64,000 bases of DNA from Holophagales bacterium (GTDB taxonomy: Bacteria; Acidobacteriota; Thermoanaerobaculia; Multivoradales; Multivoraceae). This document shows, piece by piece, positions 32,377-41,759 of this stretch (positions are counted from its first letter, which is position 1; each line of letters begins with the position of its first letter). Under the pieces are notes generated by a model, which was not told the origin of the DNA, ran no database searches, and was given only the letters and a program-made list of their open reading frames with translations. The stretch spans positions 1-64,000 of the forward strand of contig VXVC01000015.1 in the NCBI GenBank assembly GCA_009836625.1, in the 5' to 3' direction. The translations under genes were made by a program, and so were the position numbers.

Positions 32377-33731
32377 TCGCCGGCCGCCAGGTGGGTCGAT
32401 GGCTCGGGGCGCTTGCCGGCACGCCGCTGTTCAAGCAGCTCCGGCGCCGCGGCGGCGAGGAAGGCATCGACGCCGTCCTGGCCGATCTCGATCGCCACCG
32501 CGCGCAGCCCCACGACGGGCAGGTGGCTCAGGCGCTTCGCCATCACGGCGGTCCATTCCCGGAGCGCCTCCCGCTCGGCCTCCGAGAGACCCTTCAGGTC
32601 GCTCTGCAGCAGGCGGTCCAGGTTGACGCCCAGCGAGTCCTGGTACTTGGCGCCGATTGCCCGGATGGCGCCGGCCACCGAGCGGGTGGCCATCGCCTCG
32701 CGGTAGGCGTCGAGTTCTTCGTCGACCAGCACCCGGGCCTCGGCAGTGCGCTCACGCCGGTCGCGGAGGGTCTGCTGGGCCAGTTCATTGATCCGGTCCA
32801 TGCCGATCCGTTCCAGGCCGGCCTCTTCCGCGTCGCCGGGGGCCACATCGGCCGGGATCGCCATGTCGATCACGAACGGGGACGCTCCGAACCGGGCGCG
32901 ACTCCTCTCCGCGAGGTCCAGGAGAGAGCGCCGATCGACCACGGGGCCGGGCGCGCCGGTCGAGAACAGGGCCGCGGTGACCGCCGGGGGCTTGCTCCGG
33001 AACTGGTCGAGGCTCATCGTCTCGACCGCCTTTGCGGGTCCGTTCGGCGGGGCCGTGCCGCCGGTTCTTTCCGCGAGGTCTTCTGCCTTCGAGCGGGTGC
33101 GATTGACGAGGACCAGGGGGATGCCGCGAGAGCGCAGCCTCTCCGTGCAGGTCTCGGTCATCGCGGCCACACCGACGAGGGCGACGGGGCCCGGGTTGTC
33201 CGCGGCGCGCTCGGTCAACAGGTCGGCCGCGATTTCCGAGAGCGACGTGCGCCCGGCGCCGACACCGGTTTCCCGATGTACGCGCTTGCCGGCCCGGAGC
33301 GCCGATTCGACCACGCGTCGCAACTCCGGGTCGACCGTGCCGGAGGCGGTCGCCTCCTCCAGCGCGTCGCGCAGTTGCCCGCGGATCTCCCGCTCGCCCG
33401 GCTGGGCCGAATCGAGGCCGGCCGCGACCAGGTACAGGTGCTCTACCGCGCCCTCGCCCTCCCAGCTCCGGAACACCCGCCGCGCCGCGCCCTCGCCGGC
33501 CAGTAGCCGCAACAGCTCCCGCCGGCACGAGGCGAGCGTCGCTCCCGGCTCGGCCGAGAAGATGAACGCGGCCCGATTGCAGGTGGCGAGGTAGATCAGC
33601 CCCTGAGCGCCGATCCGCTGCTTCAGGCGCTGTGTCTCCGCGGCCCGCCGCTCGTCCGGCAGCGTGTACCGTGCGATCTCCTCCGCGCTGGCGTAGCGCC
33701 AGGTCGCCGCGACGACGCAACAGTTGTCCAT
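32373..33731 (-). CDS. hemA: glutamyl-tRNA reductase, divergent
   Basis: 452-residue enzyme making glutamate-1-semialdehyde from glutamyl-tRNA, the committed step. The nucleophilic Cys lies in LIYLATCNRAAFIF and the family block LDSAQPGEREIRGQLRDA is present but changed from the usual LDS-GE-QI-GQ. The NADPH-binding loop reads VALVGVAAMTETCTERL instead of the normal GAGKMG-type sequence, then VLVNRTRSKAEDLA. Start ATG 33731. The gene is in the right operon place and its catalytic Cys remains, so activity is expected, but cofactor binding deserves attention. Confidence 0.87.
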   Translation of the reverse strand: MDNCCVVAATWRYASAEEIARYTLPDERRAAETQRLKQRIGAQGLIYLATCNRAAFIFSAEPGATLASCRRELLRLLAGEGAARRVFRSWEGEGAVEHLYLVAAGLDSAQPGEREIRGQLRDALEEATASGTVDPELRRVVESALRAGKRVHRETGVGAGRTSLSEIAADLLTERAADNPGPVALVGVAAMTETCTERLRSRGIPLVLVNRTRSKAEDLAERTGGTAPPNGPAKAVETMSLDQFRSKPPAVTAALFSTGAPGPVVDRRSLLDLAERSRARFGASPFVIDMAIPADVAPGDAEEAGLERIGMDRINELAQQTLRDRRERTAEARVLVDEELDAYREAMATRSVAGAIRAIGAKYQDSLGVNLDRLLQSDLKGLSEAEREALREWTAVMAKRLSHLPVVGLRAVAIEIGQDGVDAFLAAAAPELLEQRRAGKRPEPSTHLAAGE

Positions 33732-33776
33732 CGGGCGATTCTGACTCAGTTCCGCGTGCCGATTGTCACAGGCTTG

Positions 33777-34862
33777 TCAGCCGTTGCGCCACTCGCGAGT
33801 GTTGCGGAGGATCAGGTCGGTGAGGGCGTCGAGATGGTCGGGGCGGTCGTTGAGGCAGAGGATGTAGCGGAGGCGCTCTCCACCGGACTCTTCGAAGTAG
33901 CCGCGGTTCTCGACTTCGATCTCCTCGAGGGTCTCGATGCAGTCGGCGGAGAAGCCGGGGCAGGCGACGTCGACGTGGCGGTCGCCGGCTCGGGCGAGTT
34001 CACGGAGAGTGTCGTCCGTCTTGGGGAGGATCCACTGCTCCCGGCCGAACTGGGATTGAAAGGTGCTGAGGACACGATCTTCCTCTACGCCGAGCTCCGC
34101 CACGAGCAGCCGCGTCGTCTCCAGGCATTGGCACTGGTAGGGGTCTCCCTGGTCCACGTAACGCTGCGGCACGCCGTGGTACGAGAGGACGAGCTTGTCC
34201 GGCTGATCCTCTCGCCATGTCTCGCGGATGCTGGCGGCCAACGCCCGGATGTAGCCGGGTTCGCCGTGGTAGCTGTTGATCGTGCGGATCTCGGGTACGC
34301 GGCGCCAGGACCGCGCCTCGCGATGCAGGACGTCGAGTGCCGAGGCGGTGGTTGCCGCCGCGTACTGCGGAAACAGCGGCAGGAAGAGGATGCGCTCGGC
34401 GCCCGCGCTCCTCAGGTCGGCTAGCGCTTTCTCGATGGACGGTTCGCCGTAGCGCATGCCGACGGCGACGTGGAACCGTGGCTCGCCAGCGGTACGGGCC
34501 TCCGCGAGCCGGGTCGCGATGCCGGCAGCCTGGCGGCGTGAGATGGCGAGCAGGGGCGAACCGTCATCGGTCCAGATCTTCGCGTAGAGCCTGGCTACGC
34601 GCTGCGGTCGCGTCGTCAACACGAAGAGGTAGAGAATCGGCAGCCACTTCCAGGGCGGCTGCTCGGCGATGCGCGTGTCGCTCAGGAACTGACGCAGGTA
34701 GGTGCGGAGCGCGGGCGCCGTCGGCGCGGCTGGCGTGCCGACGTTGGCGAGGACGACTCCTATGGCGCGCCGGTCCGTCGAACAGACGCCGCAGGAATCG
34801 CTGCGACCCAGGAGGCAGCAGGCGGGCTCGGCCGAGACGGAAGGTTCAGGTCGATAGGGCAC
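33777..34862 (-). CDS. hemH: ferrochelatase with Cys-rich N-terminal extension
   Basis: 361-residue enzyme inserting Fe2+ into protoporphyrin IX, the last heme step. The family blocks are VLANVGTPAAPTAPALRTYL, then LSYHGVPQRYVDQGDPYQCQC with the metal-binding His, and ACPGFSADCIETLEEI with the Glu. The GTG start at 34862 is 6 bases after the hemF stop. About 30 residues precede the core and contain four Cys (ACCLLGRSDSCGVCSTD), reminiscent of [2Fe-2S] ligands found elsewhere in some ferrochelatases, though not at this position in any I know. A later start would remove them. Confidence 0.9.
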   Translation of the reverse strand: MPYRPEPSVSAEPACCLLGRSDSCGVCSTDRRAIGVVLANVGTPAAPTAPALRTYLRQFLSDTRIAEQPPWKWLPILYLFVLTTRPQRVARLYAKIWTDDGSPLLAISRRQAAGIATRLAEARTAGEPRFHVAVGMRYGEPSIEKALADLRSAGAERILFLPLFPQYAAATTASALDVLHREARSWRRVPEIRTINSYHGEPGYIRALAASIRETWREDQPDKLVLSYHGVPQRYVDQGDPYQCQCLETTRLLVAELGVEEDRVLSTFQSQFGREQWILPKTDDTLRELARAGDRHVDVACPGFSADCIETLEEIEVENRGYFEESGGERLRYILCLNDRPDHLDALTDLILRNTREWRNG

Positions 34863-34868
34863 GTGGTC

Positions 34869-35882
34869 TCAGGTTCCTTCAGGATGGCTAGGGTTGGACG
34901 CCGGAATCCAGTCGCGGCGAACCAGGAAATCCGAGGCGAGGCGGGCTTCGGGTGATCCGGCTTCGGGCGCGTAGTCGTAACGCCAGGCCGCCAGCGGCGG
35001 CAGGGACGCGAGAATCGACTCCGTACGCGCCCGCGCCTGCAGTCCGTAGCGGGTGCCGCGGTCGTACACGAGGTTGAACTCCACGTACCGTCCCCGGCGG
35101 TAGAGCTGGAAACCGCGTTCCCGCTCGCCGTACTGCAGGTCCTTGCGACGCTGGAGGATGGGTAGATAGGCGGGCAGGAAGTGGTCGCCGATGCTGCGCC
35201 CGAAGGCGAAGCAGCGTCCGAACAGGTCGAGTTCGGCGGGCCGCTCGAGCCGGTTCAGATCGTCGAAGAACAGGCCGCCGACGCCGCGCATCTCCTGCCG
35301 GTGGGGAAGGTAGAAGTAGTCGTCGCAGGCGGCCTTGTAGCGCGCGTAGAGGTCCTCGCCGAACGGTGCGCAGGCTTGAGCGGCGGTGCGATGCCAGTGG
35401 ACCGCGTCCTCCTCGAAGCCGTAGTACGGGGTCAGGTCGAAGCCGCCGCCGAACCACCAGCCTTCCTCCTCCTCCTCCTCGTCCCTCGTTCCTCCTGGCG
35501 AGCGGCCTTCCGGTGGATGGGCGATGAAGAAGCGGATGTTCGCGTGGCTGGTCGGCGCGTAGGGGTTGCGCGGATGGACGATCAGCGAGACCGAGGTCGC
35601 CTCGAAGCTCCGGCCCGCGAGTTCCGGCCGGCGTTCCGTCGCCGCCAGGGGCAGCGAGTCGCCGCGGGAGTGGCTGAAGTTGACCGCCGCCTTCTCGATC
35701 ACCTCGCCGTCGGTCAGTACCCGCGGCCGGGCGACGCCGCCGCGCTCGCCGCGTAGCTCGCGGGCGTCGAAGGTGCCGCCGTCGACCTCGACCAGGGCGT
35801 CGCAGATCCGGTCCTGCAGCTCCCGGAAGTAGGCAGCGACCGTCTCGGCGCTGGGCTGGCCCGCCGCCGGCGGGGAAGTCAC
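34869..35882 (-). CDS. hemF: oxygen-dependent coproporphyrinogen III oxidase
   Basis: 337-residue aerobic enzyme that converts coproporphyrinogen III to protoporphyrinogen [42 protein letters not shown] and the [20 protein letters not shown] block are diagnostic. A short polyglutamate insert ([10 protein letters not shown]) lies just before the active-site segment. Overlaps the hemL stop by 4 bases (35879-35882). Use of HemF implies oxygen is available; the anaerobic HemN is not in this window. Confidence 0.95.
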   Translation of the reverse strand: MTSPPAAGQPSAETVAAYFRELQDRICDALVEVDGGTFDARELRGERGGVARPRVLTDGEVIEKAAVNFSHSRGDSLPLAATERRPELAGRSFEATSVSLIVHPRNPYAPTSHANIRFFIAHPPEGRSPGGTRDEEEEEEGWWFGGGFDLTPYYGFEEDAVHWHRTAAQACAPFGEDLYARYKAACDDYFYLPHRQEMRGVGGLFFDDLNRLERPAELDLFGRCFAFGRSIGDHFLPAYLPILQRRKDLQYGERERGFQLYRRGRYVEFNLVYDRGTRYGLQARARTESILASLPPLAAWRYDYAPEAGSPEARLASDFLVRRDWIPASNPSHPEGT

Positions 35883-37177
35883 GGCGTCGGGATCTCCGCC
35901 AGCGCCTCGCCGACCGCGCCGGCGAAGCCCGTCAGCGCGTCTTCACCGTGGGCGAGCGACAGGAAGCCGACCTCGAAGGCGGACGGGGCGAGCATGTAGC
36001 CCCGGTCGAGCAGCCCGCGGTGGAGTAGGCCGAAGACCTCGGTCGTGTTCGGGTGGAAGCGGTCGGCCCTGCGCGGCGGTTCGCCGTCGCCGTAGGCGAG
36101 CCAGAAGATCGAGCCGCAGCGGACGAGCCGGTAGGGGTGGCCGCTCGCTTCGAGGACGGGGCCGAGCCCGCCTTCGAGCACCGAGCCCAGGTCTTCCATC
36201 CGCTTCCAGCCGTCACGGGCTGTCAGTTCGCGCAGCGTGGCGAGCCCGCCGGCGACGGCGAGCGGATTCCCGGACAACGTGCCAGCCTGGTAAACGGGTC
36301 CGAGCGGCGAGAGCTGGTCCATCAGCCTCGCCGGCCCGCCGTACGCGCCGACAGGCAGTCCGCCGCCGATCACCTTGCCCAGGGTGACGAGATCGGGTTC
36401 GATGCCGAGCTGAGCGCCGACGGTGACTCCTGGGACCCGGAACCCGCACAGCACTTCGTCGGAGATCAGGAGAGCGCCGTGCTCGGTGCACAGACGGCGC
36501 AGAAGACGGAGGTACTCCGGCCGCTGGACCAGCAGGCCGTTGTTCGCCGGCAGCGGTTCGATGATCGCGGCCGCGAGCTTCGGGCCGTGGCGCCGGAAGG
36601 CACCCTCGAGCGCCTCGTCGTCGTCGAGCGGAAGGACGATCGTGTCGCGGGCGGTCGCCGCCGGAATGCCGGCGCTCGAGGCGATTCCGAACGTGGCAAG
36701 ACCGCTTCCGGCTTCGACCAGCAGTGCGTCGACGTGACCGTGATAGCAGCCCTCGAACTTGAGCACGAGGTCGCGGCCGGTACAGCCGCGGGCGAGCCGG
36801 ACCGCCGACTGGGTCGCCTCGGTACCGGAGTTGACGAAGCGGATCTTCTCGATGACCGGCACGAGCTGCTTGACCATTCGCGCCAGCTCGACCTCGCCCT
36901 CGTGGGGCGCCGCGAAGGAAGTGCCGCGGGCGGCCGCCTCGCGCACGGCCTCGACCACGGCCGGGTGGCTGTGGCCCAGCACCAGGGGCCCGAAGGAGCC
37001 AACGAAGTCGACGTAGCTCGTGCCGTCGACCGAGCGCATGACCGCTCCCTCGGCCTCGGCGATGAAGGGCGGCGTGCCGCCGACTGCCCGGTAGGCGCGC
37101 ACCGGGCTGTTGACGCCGCCCACCAGGTGGCGCTGCGCCTCCGCCCAGAGATCCTCGCTGCTTCGTCCGGCGCTCAT
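35879..37177 (-). CDS. hemL: glutamate-1-semialdehyde 2,1-aminomutase
   Basis: 432-residue PLP enzyme producing 5-aminolevulinate. ATG 37177 is the start ([20 protein letters not shown]); the frame continues upstream but that is antisense shadow of hemC. Motifs are [46 protein letters not shown] and the PLP Lys in [18 protein letters not shown]. It overlaps hemCD by 4 bases (37174-37177) and hemF by 4, so all are co-translated. Length is normal. Confidence 0.95.
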   Translation of the reverse strand: MSAGRSSEDLWAEAQRHLVGGVNSPVRAYRAVGGTPPFIAEAEGAVMRSVDGTSYVDFVGSFGPLVLGHSHPAVVEAVREAAARGTSFAAPHEGEVELARMVKQLVPVIEKIRFVNSGTEATQSAVRLARGCTGRDLVLKFEGCYHGHVDALLVEAGSGLATFGIASSAGIPAATARDTIVLPLDDDEALEGAFRRHGPKLAAAIIEPLPANNGLLVQRPEYLRLLRRLCTEHGALLISDEVLCGFRVPGVTVGAQLGIEPDLVTLGKVIGGGLPVGAYGGPARLMDQLSPLGPVYQAGTLSGNPLAVAGGLATLRELTARDGWKRMEDLGSVLEGGLGPVLEASGHPYRLVRCGSIFWLAYGDGEPPRRADRFHPNTTEVFGLLHRGLLDRGYMLAPSAFEVGFLSLAHGEDALTGFAGAVGEALAEIPTP

Positions 37178-39024
37178 CCGTTTTCCCTCGGGTCGCGATT
37201 GGCTTTCGGCTGGGCGCCCGCTTCGTCGAGCCACAGGCGTTCGATGCCGGCGGCGGTCGGTTCCTGTGCGCACTTCACGTTGCCGGCTCCGGCGCTCCGG
37301 AGCGCCGCGGCGGTGGCGGCTCCGATCGCCCAGCAGCTTCCCGGCCAGTCCAGGTCGGACGCTGCGAAGGCGGAAACCGCCGATGGAGCGGTGAAGAGTA
37401 CGCGGGCATCGGCCGCTTGCCAACCTTGGGGCCAGTCGAGGTCGTCGTTCGGATGCACGGTGTAGGCCGGCCAGGCAGTGACCTGGCGGCCCGTCGCCTC
37501 GAGCGCTTCGACGAGCGACGCTCCGCCGCGGGCGGAATGCGGTACGAAGATCGGGCAATGCGGGTCGAGCACCCGGGCCGCGTAGCGAGCGAACTCCCGA
37601 CCGCCTGAGGCCCGGGCGGCCAGGTTCGGCGGCACGCCGGCCGCGAGCAGCGCGCGGGCGGTGCCTTCGCCGAGCGCGCACCACGGCAGCCGCCCCCAGG
37701 CAGGTTCGCGCAGCGCCCGCTTTGCTATGACACGCGCGGCGGTCGGCGAGGAGACGAGCAGCCAGGGCCACTGGCGGCGCGGGCGGTTCAGGTCGATGCG
37801 GTCGGCAGGCCATGCGGTGTCGAAGACTTCGACCGTAGTCGCCGGTAGAGCCGCGACCTGGATGGCGGGGTCGAGCCGCCTGGTCAGGCGCTGCACGGTC
37901 GCCGGACCGGAAGTCACAACGAGATCCGGAAGCCCCGCACTGGGTGTACCGGCCGCAAGGCCGGCGTCCGCTTTGGCGAGACCCCGTTCAATCCGCCCAG
38001 CCACGACATCGAGATCGACCCCCCCGTCCTCGGTCGAAGCCGCGGCGTGAACGACGCGGGGCGCCTGCCCGGCTCCCGCGGGCTCGCGCCAGTCGTCCGC
38101 CGCGATCAGCGCATGGACCTCGTTCAGCACCGCCCCTTCCGTGCCGGCGGCGCGAGCCTCCGCCCAGGCGCCGAAGGGTCGCAGGCAGCCGCCGCCGAGC
38201 CGTCCGAGCAGGGAGCGCTCGGCGAAGGCCGCCGCGCGGCTCGGGGCGTCGTCGAGCGCGGCCATTGCGGGGTGCCCGTCCAGCCGGCCGCCGCGCAGGA
38301 TCTGCACCGCCAGGGCGCCCTGGCCGGGAGCGCAGGGCCAGGAGCGGATGTCGAGCCGGTAACTCCGGATGGCGGCGGCTGGAACTTCGAGTTCGCCGCC
38401 TCGCGCCAGGCGCAGGACGCCCGCCTCCGCCGCCAGCAGGGCGTCGATCGCACCGCTTTGAAGCCACTCGAGCCGGCGACCGACGGAGCCGCGAACCGCG
38501 CAGCAGACGAGGTCCGGCCGGATCGCCAGCGCGCCGGCCTGCCGGCGCGGGGACGACGTGCCCAGGCGCGCGCCCGGGGGCAGCGGCGCGAACGCATCGG
38601 CGGCCGCGGCCACACTCCGGCCGGCAGCGTCCTCGCCGGCGTCGAGCAGTGACGCGAGTTCCGGTGTCGCCTCGCTCGCTCTTCCCTCTCGGCCGGTCGT
38701 GAGGCCCGGCGCGAACAGCAGCAGATCGAACGGCCGCTCCCGCTCCGGCACCGCCGCGATCACCAGGTCGGGCTCGTCGTCGACCGGCAGGTCCTTCAGC
38801 GAGTGGACGACGAGATCCACGGAGCCGTCGCGCAGGGCCGCGGTCAGCTCGCCGGTGAACACGCCCTTGGCCTGGGCGAAGCTGCCTCCGAGGCTGCGGT
38901 CGCCCTGGGATGACATGGCTCGGATCGCCGTGTCCACGCCCAGTGCACCGAGCCGACGTGCAACGAGGTCGGCCTGGATCCGCGCCAGTGGCGTCGCCCT
39001 GGTGCCGATGACGATCGGGGCCAT
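37174..39024 (-). CDS. hemCD: porphobilinogen deaminase-uroporphyrinogen-III synthase fusion
   Basis: 616-residue two-domain enzyme. Residues 1 to about 330 are HemC: GTRATPLARIQADLVARRLG, GDRSLGGSFAQAKGVFT, VDLVVHSLKDLPVD, and the dipyrromethane Cys in LLGRLGGGCLRPFGAWA. Residues about 366-605 are HemD (LPDLVVTSGPATVQRLTRRL ... VLFTAPSAVSAF ... AIGAATAAALRSAG). The linker ADAGLAAGTPSA is encoded by a copy of a palindromic element (37938-37971). ATG 39024 opens the heme operon, divergent from the M2 peptidase. HemC-HemD fusions occur in some lineages but are not usual. Confidence 0.92.
   Translation of the reverse strand: MAPIVIGTRATPLARIQADLVARRLGALGVDTAIRAMSSQGDRSLGGSFAQAKGVFTGELTAALRDGSVDLVVHSLKDLPVDDEPDLVIAAVPERERPFDLLLFAPGLTTGREGRASEATPELASLLDAGEDAAGRSVAAAADAFAPLPPGARLGTSSPRRQAGALAIRPDLVCCAVRGSVGRRLEWLQSGAIDALLAAEAGVLRLARGGELEVPAAAIRSYRLDIRSWPCAPGQGALAVQILRGGRLDGHPAMAALDDAPSRAAAFAERSLLGRLGGGCLRPFGAWAEARAAGTEGAVLNEVHALIAADDWREPAGAGQAPRVVHAAASTEDGGVDLDVVAGRIERGLAKADAGLAAGTPSAGLPDLVVTSGPATVQRLTRRLDPAIQVAALPATTVEVFDTAWPADRIDLNRPRRQWPWLLVSSPTAARVIAKRALREPAWGRLPWCALGEGTARALLAAGVPPNLAARASGGREFARYAARVLDPHCPIFVPHSARGGASLVEALEATGRQVTAWPAYTVHPNDDLDWPQGWQAADARVLFTAPSAVSAFAASDLDWPGSCWAIGAATAAALRSAGAGNVKCAQEPTAAGIERLWLDEAGAQPKANRDPRENG
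37938..37971. repeat. dispersed palindromic element, diverged copy inside hemCD
   Basis: Begins CACTGGGTGTACCGGCC and has stem CCGGCC/GGCCGG with a GCAA loop (37949-37964). It encodes the HemC-HemD linker (residues about 351-362) in the same reading frame in which the 10307-10337 copy encodes DAGGDAGAPS. Confidence 0.5.
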
Positions 39025-39152
39025 CGGACCGGGATTCTACGGAGCCGCGCTTCGGCGTGCCGGCCCGGAACCCTGACATAGAGTCGATGCCAGGTCCGGC
39101 TGCTGGCCGCCTGGAGCTGATAGGGCCCTGGAACCGATTGGGAGGACTCGCT

Positions 39153-40973
39153 GTGTCGCTGATTGCGCTTCAAACCCGACTGCGTCCCTTCTACCTGCCC
39201 CTGGCCGCCGTGGCGGCCGTCTCGCTCGCCGGCTGCGCTGGCGAAGCGCGGCCCTCCGCGGCCGAGTTCACCGCGGCCGCCGAGGAGACCCTTCTCGAGC
39301 ACTACTACGACGGCAGCCGCGCTGCCTGGGTGCAGTCGACCTACATCAACGAGGACACGACCGCCCTGGCGGCCCGTGCCGGAGCCGAGGCGCTCACCCG
39401 CGCGATCGACTTCGCGCAGGAGGCGGCGACCTACGACGCGGCGTCTGAGGCGGACGAGGTAGCGCGCAAGCTCAACCTGCTGCGGGGCGGGCTGACCGTG
39501 GCCGCGCCGGCCGACGAGGCGAAGATCGAGGAACTGAGTCAGATCACGACCGGGATGGAGGCGGCATACGGCGCCGGAGAGCACTGTCCGAGCGGGCCGG
39601 ATTCCTGCCGTACGCTCGACGATCTGGAGGACGTGATCGACAACAGCCGGGACGCCGGCGAGCTGCTCGACGCCTGGGAAGGCTGGCGGACGATCTCGCC
39701 GCCGATGCGGGCGAACTACCAGCGCTTCGTCGAGCTCTCGAACGAAGGGGCTCGGGGCCTCGGTTACGACGACACCGGCGCGATGTGGCGCTCGGGCTAC
39801 GACATGGCGCCGGACGACTTCGCCGCGGAAACGGACCGTCTCTGGGAGCAGGTGAAGCCGCTCTACGACGACCTGCACTGCCACGTCCGCGCCGAACTCG
39901 CGGAGCAGTACGGTCCGGACGTCGTCGATCCCGAGGGCACGATTCCGGCTCACGTCCTGGGCAACATGTGGGCGCAGTCGTGGTCCAACGTGTTCGACCT
40001 CGTCGCGCCGGAGGCCGCCGATCCCGGATACGACCTGACGGAGATCCTCCGGGAGCGCCAGACCTCCGAGCGGGAGATGGTCGAGATCGCCGAGGGCTTC
40101 TTCACCTCGCTCGGGATGGAGCAACTCCCCGACACCTTCTGGCGGCGCTCCCAGTTCCTCCGTCCGCGAGACCGCGACGTCGTCTGCCATGCGAGCGCCT
40201 GGCAGCTCGACCTGGACGAGGACGTCCGGATCAAGATGTGCATCCAGATCAACGCCGAGGACTTCTCGACGATCCACCACGAACTCGGCCACACCTACTA
40301 CCAGCTCGGCTACCGGGAGTTGCCGCCCCTGTTCCGGGACAGCGCGAACGACGGGTTCCACGAGGCGCTGGGCGACACGATCTCCCTGTCGGTCACGCCG
40401 GGCTACCTCGTGGACATCGGTCTGCTCGACGAGGAGCCGCCGGCCGAGGCCGACCTCTCTCTGCTCATGCGGATGGCGCTGGACAAGGTCGCCTTCCTGC
40501 CCTTCGGCCTGCTCGTCGACCGCTGGCGCTGGGGCGTGTTCTCGGGCGAAACGCCGCCGGAGGAGTACAACGGAGCCTGGTGGCGACTGCGCGAGCAGTA
40601 CCAGGGCGTCGGAGCGCCGTCCGAGCGCACCGAGGAGCACTTCGATCCAGGCGCGAAGTACCACGTGCCGGGCAACACGCCCTACACACGCTACTTCCTG
40701 GCTCACATCCTCCAGTTCCAGTTCCACCGCGACCTGTGCGCGGCAATCGGCTACGAGGGACCGCTTCATCGCTGTTCGATCTACGGCAACGAAGTGGCCG
40801 GCAGCCGCCTGCGCGACATGATGGCGATGGGTCTCAGCCGCCCGTGGCCGGACGCGCTCGAGGCGATCGGCGGCAGCCGCGAGATGGACGCGACGGCGAT
40901 CCTCGACTACTTTGCCCCGCTCGCCGACTGGCTGGAGGAGCAGAACGCCGGCCGTTCCTGCGGCTGGAGTTGA
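39153..40973 (+). CDS. M2 family (ACE-like) zinc peptidase lipoprotein
   Basis: 606-residue peptidyl-dipeptidase of family M2, the family of angiotensin-converting enzyme. GTG 39153 is chosen because GGAGG (39141-39145) lies 7 bases upstream; starts at 39057 and 39087 lack it. A lipoprotein signal ends in AAVSLAGC near residue 26. The zinc motif HHELGHTYYQ (HExxH) is followed by NDGFHEALGDTISLS, giving the third ligand Glu. The protein should sit in the envelope or outer membrane and cut dipeptides from peptide C-termini. Confidence 0.93.
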   Translation: MSLIALQTRLRPFYLPLAAVAAVSLAGCAGEARPSAAEFTAAAEETLLEHYYDGSRAAWVQSTYINEDTTALAARAGAEALTRAIDFAQEAATYDAASEADEVARKLNLLRGGLTVAAPADEAKIEELSQITTGMEAAYGAGEHCPSGPDSCRTLDDLEDVIDNSRDAGELLDAWEGWRTISPPMRANYQRFVELSNEGARGLGYDDTGAMWRSGYDMAPDDFAAETDRLWEQVKPLYDDLHCHVRAELAEQYGPDVVDPEGTIPAHVLGNMWAQSWSNVFDLVAPEAADPGYDLTEILRERQTSEREMVEIAEGFFTSLGMEQLPDTFWRRSQFLRPRDRDVVCHASAWQLDLDEDVRIKMCIQINAEDFSTIHHELGHTYYQLGYRELPPLFRDSANDGFHEALGDTISLSVTPGYLVDIGLLDEEPPAEADLSLLMRMALDKVAFLPFGLLVDRWRWGVFSGETPPEEYNGAWWRLREQYQGVGAPSERTEEHFDPGAKYHVPGNTPYTRYFLAHILQFQFHRDLCAAIGYEGPLHRCSIYGNEVAGSRLRDMMAMGLSRPWPDALEAIGGSREMDATAILDYFAPLADWLEEQNAGRSCGWS

Positions 40974-40977
40974 CGGC

Positions 40978-41754
40978 TTGCTGATCGCGACCTGGAACAT
41001 CAACGGCCTGGGCGCGCGGTTCGACTTCCTCGTCCACTGGCTCAAGGCCCGGCGGCCCGACGTCGTCGGCCTCCAGGAACTCAAGGCGACCGCCGACAAC
41101 GTCCCGATCGAGGCGCTCGAGGAACTCGGCTACCACTCCGCCGTCTGCGGCCAGAAGGCCTGGAACGGCGTCGCGGTCCTCTCGCGCGAGCCGATCGAGG
41201 AGGTCCAGTCGGGCCTTCCCGGCGAGGAGGAGGCGGGCGCGCGGCTGTTGCGGGTGAAGACCGCCGGCCTCGACTTCACGACCGTGTACTGCCCCAATGG
41301 AAAGGACATCGACCACCTGGACTATCCGCGCAAGCTGGCCTGGTTCGACTCGCTGCGCGACTACCTGGGTGGTTCGCTCGATCCGGATACACCCGCGGTC
41401 CTCTGCGGTGACTTCAACATCGCGCCGACACACCTCGACACCCACGACGAAGAGCGCCTGGAGGGTGGAATCCACCACACCGAAGCGGAGCGGGCACGGT
41501 TCCGCGCGCTGCTCGACCTCGGGTTCCAGGACCTGTTCCGGGAACTGCACCCGGACACGGTCAAGTTCTCCTGGTGGGACTACCGGTTCGGCGCCTTCCA
41601 CCGCAACCTGGGCCTGCGGATCGACTTCCTGCTGGCGACCGCAGCCGTCCGGGAGCGGGTCGAGCAGGTCGAGACCGACCGCGACTACCGGAAGAAGAAG
41701 GAGGGCCTCATCGCCTCCGATCATGCGCCGGTGATGGCAAGGCTGGGCTCATAG
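40978..41754 (+). CDS. xth: exodeoxyribonuclease III family DNA repair endonuclease
   Basis: 258-residue AP endonuclease/exonuclease III. TTG 40978 is chosen; GGAG at 40966-40969 is 8 bases upstream and the enzyme begins at once with LIATWNINGLGARFDFLVHW. The active site appears as VGLQELKATADN, TVYCPNGKD, CGDFNIAPTHLD, FSWWDYRFGAF and the C-terminal LIASDHAPVMARL. It removes abasic sites in DNA. The start lies 4 bases after the M2 peptidase stop. Confidence 0.93.
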   Translation: MLIATWNINGLGARFDFLVHWLKARRPDVVGLQELKATADNVPIEALEELGYHSAVCGQKAWNGVAVLSREPIEEVQSGLPGEEEAGARLLRVKTAGLDFTTVYCPNGKDIDHLDYPRKLAWFDSLRDYLGGSLDPDTPAVLCGDFNIAPTHLDTHDEERLEGGIHHTEAERARFRALLDLGFQDLFRELHPDTVKFSWWDYRFGAFHRNLGLRIDFLLATAAVRERVEQVETDRDYRKKKEGLIASDHAPVMARLGS

Positions 41755-41759
41755 CCCGG

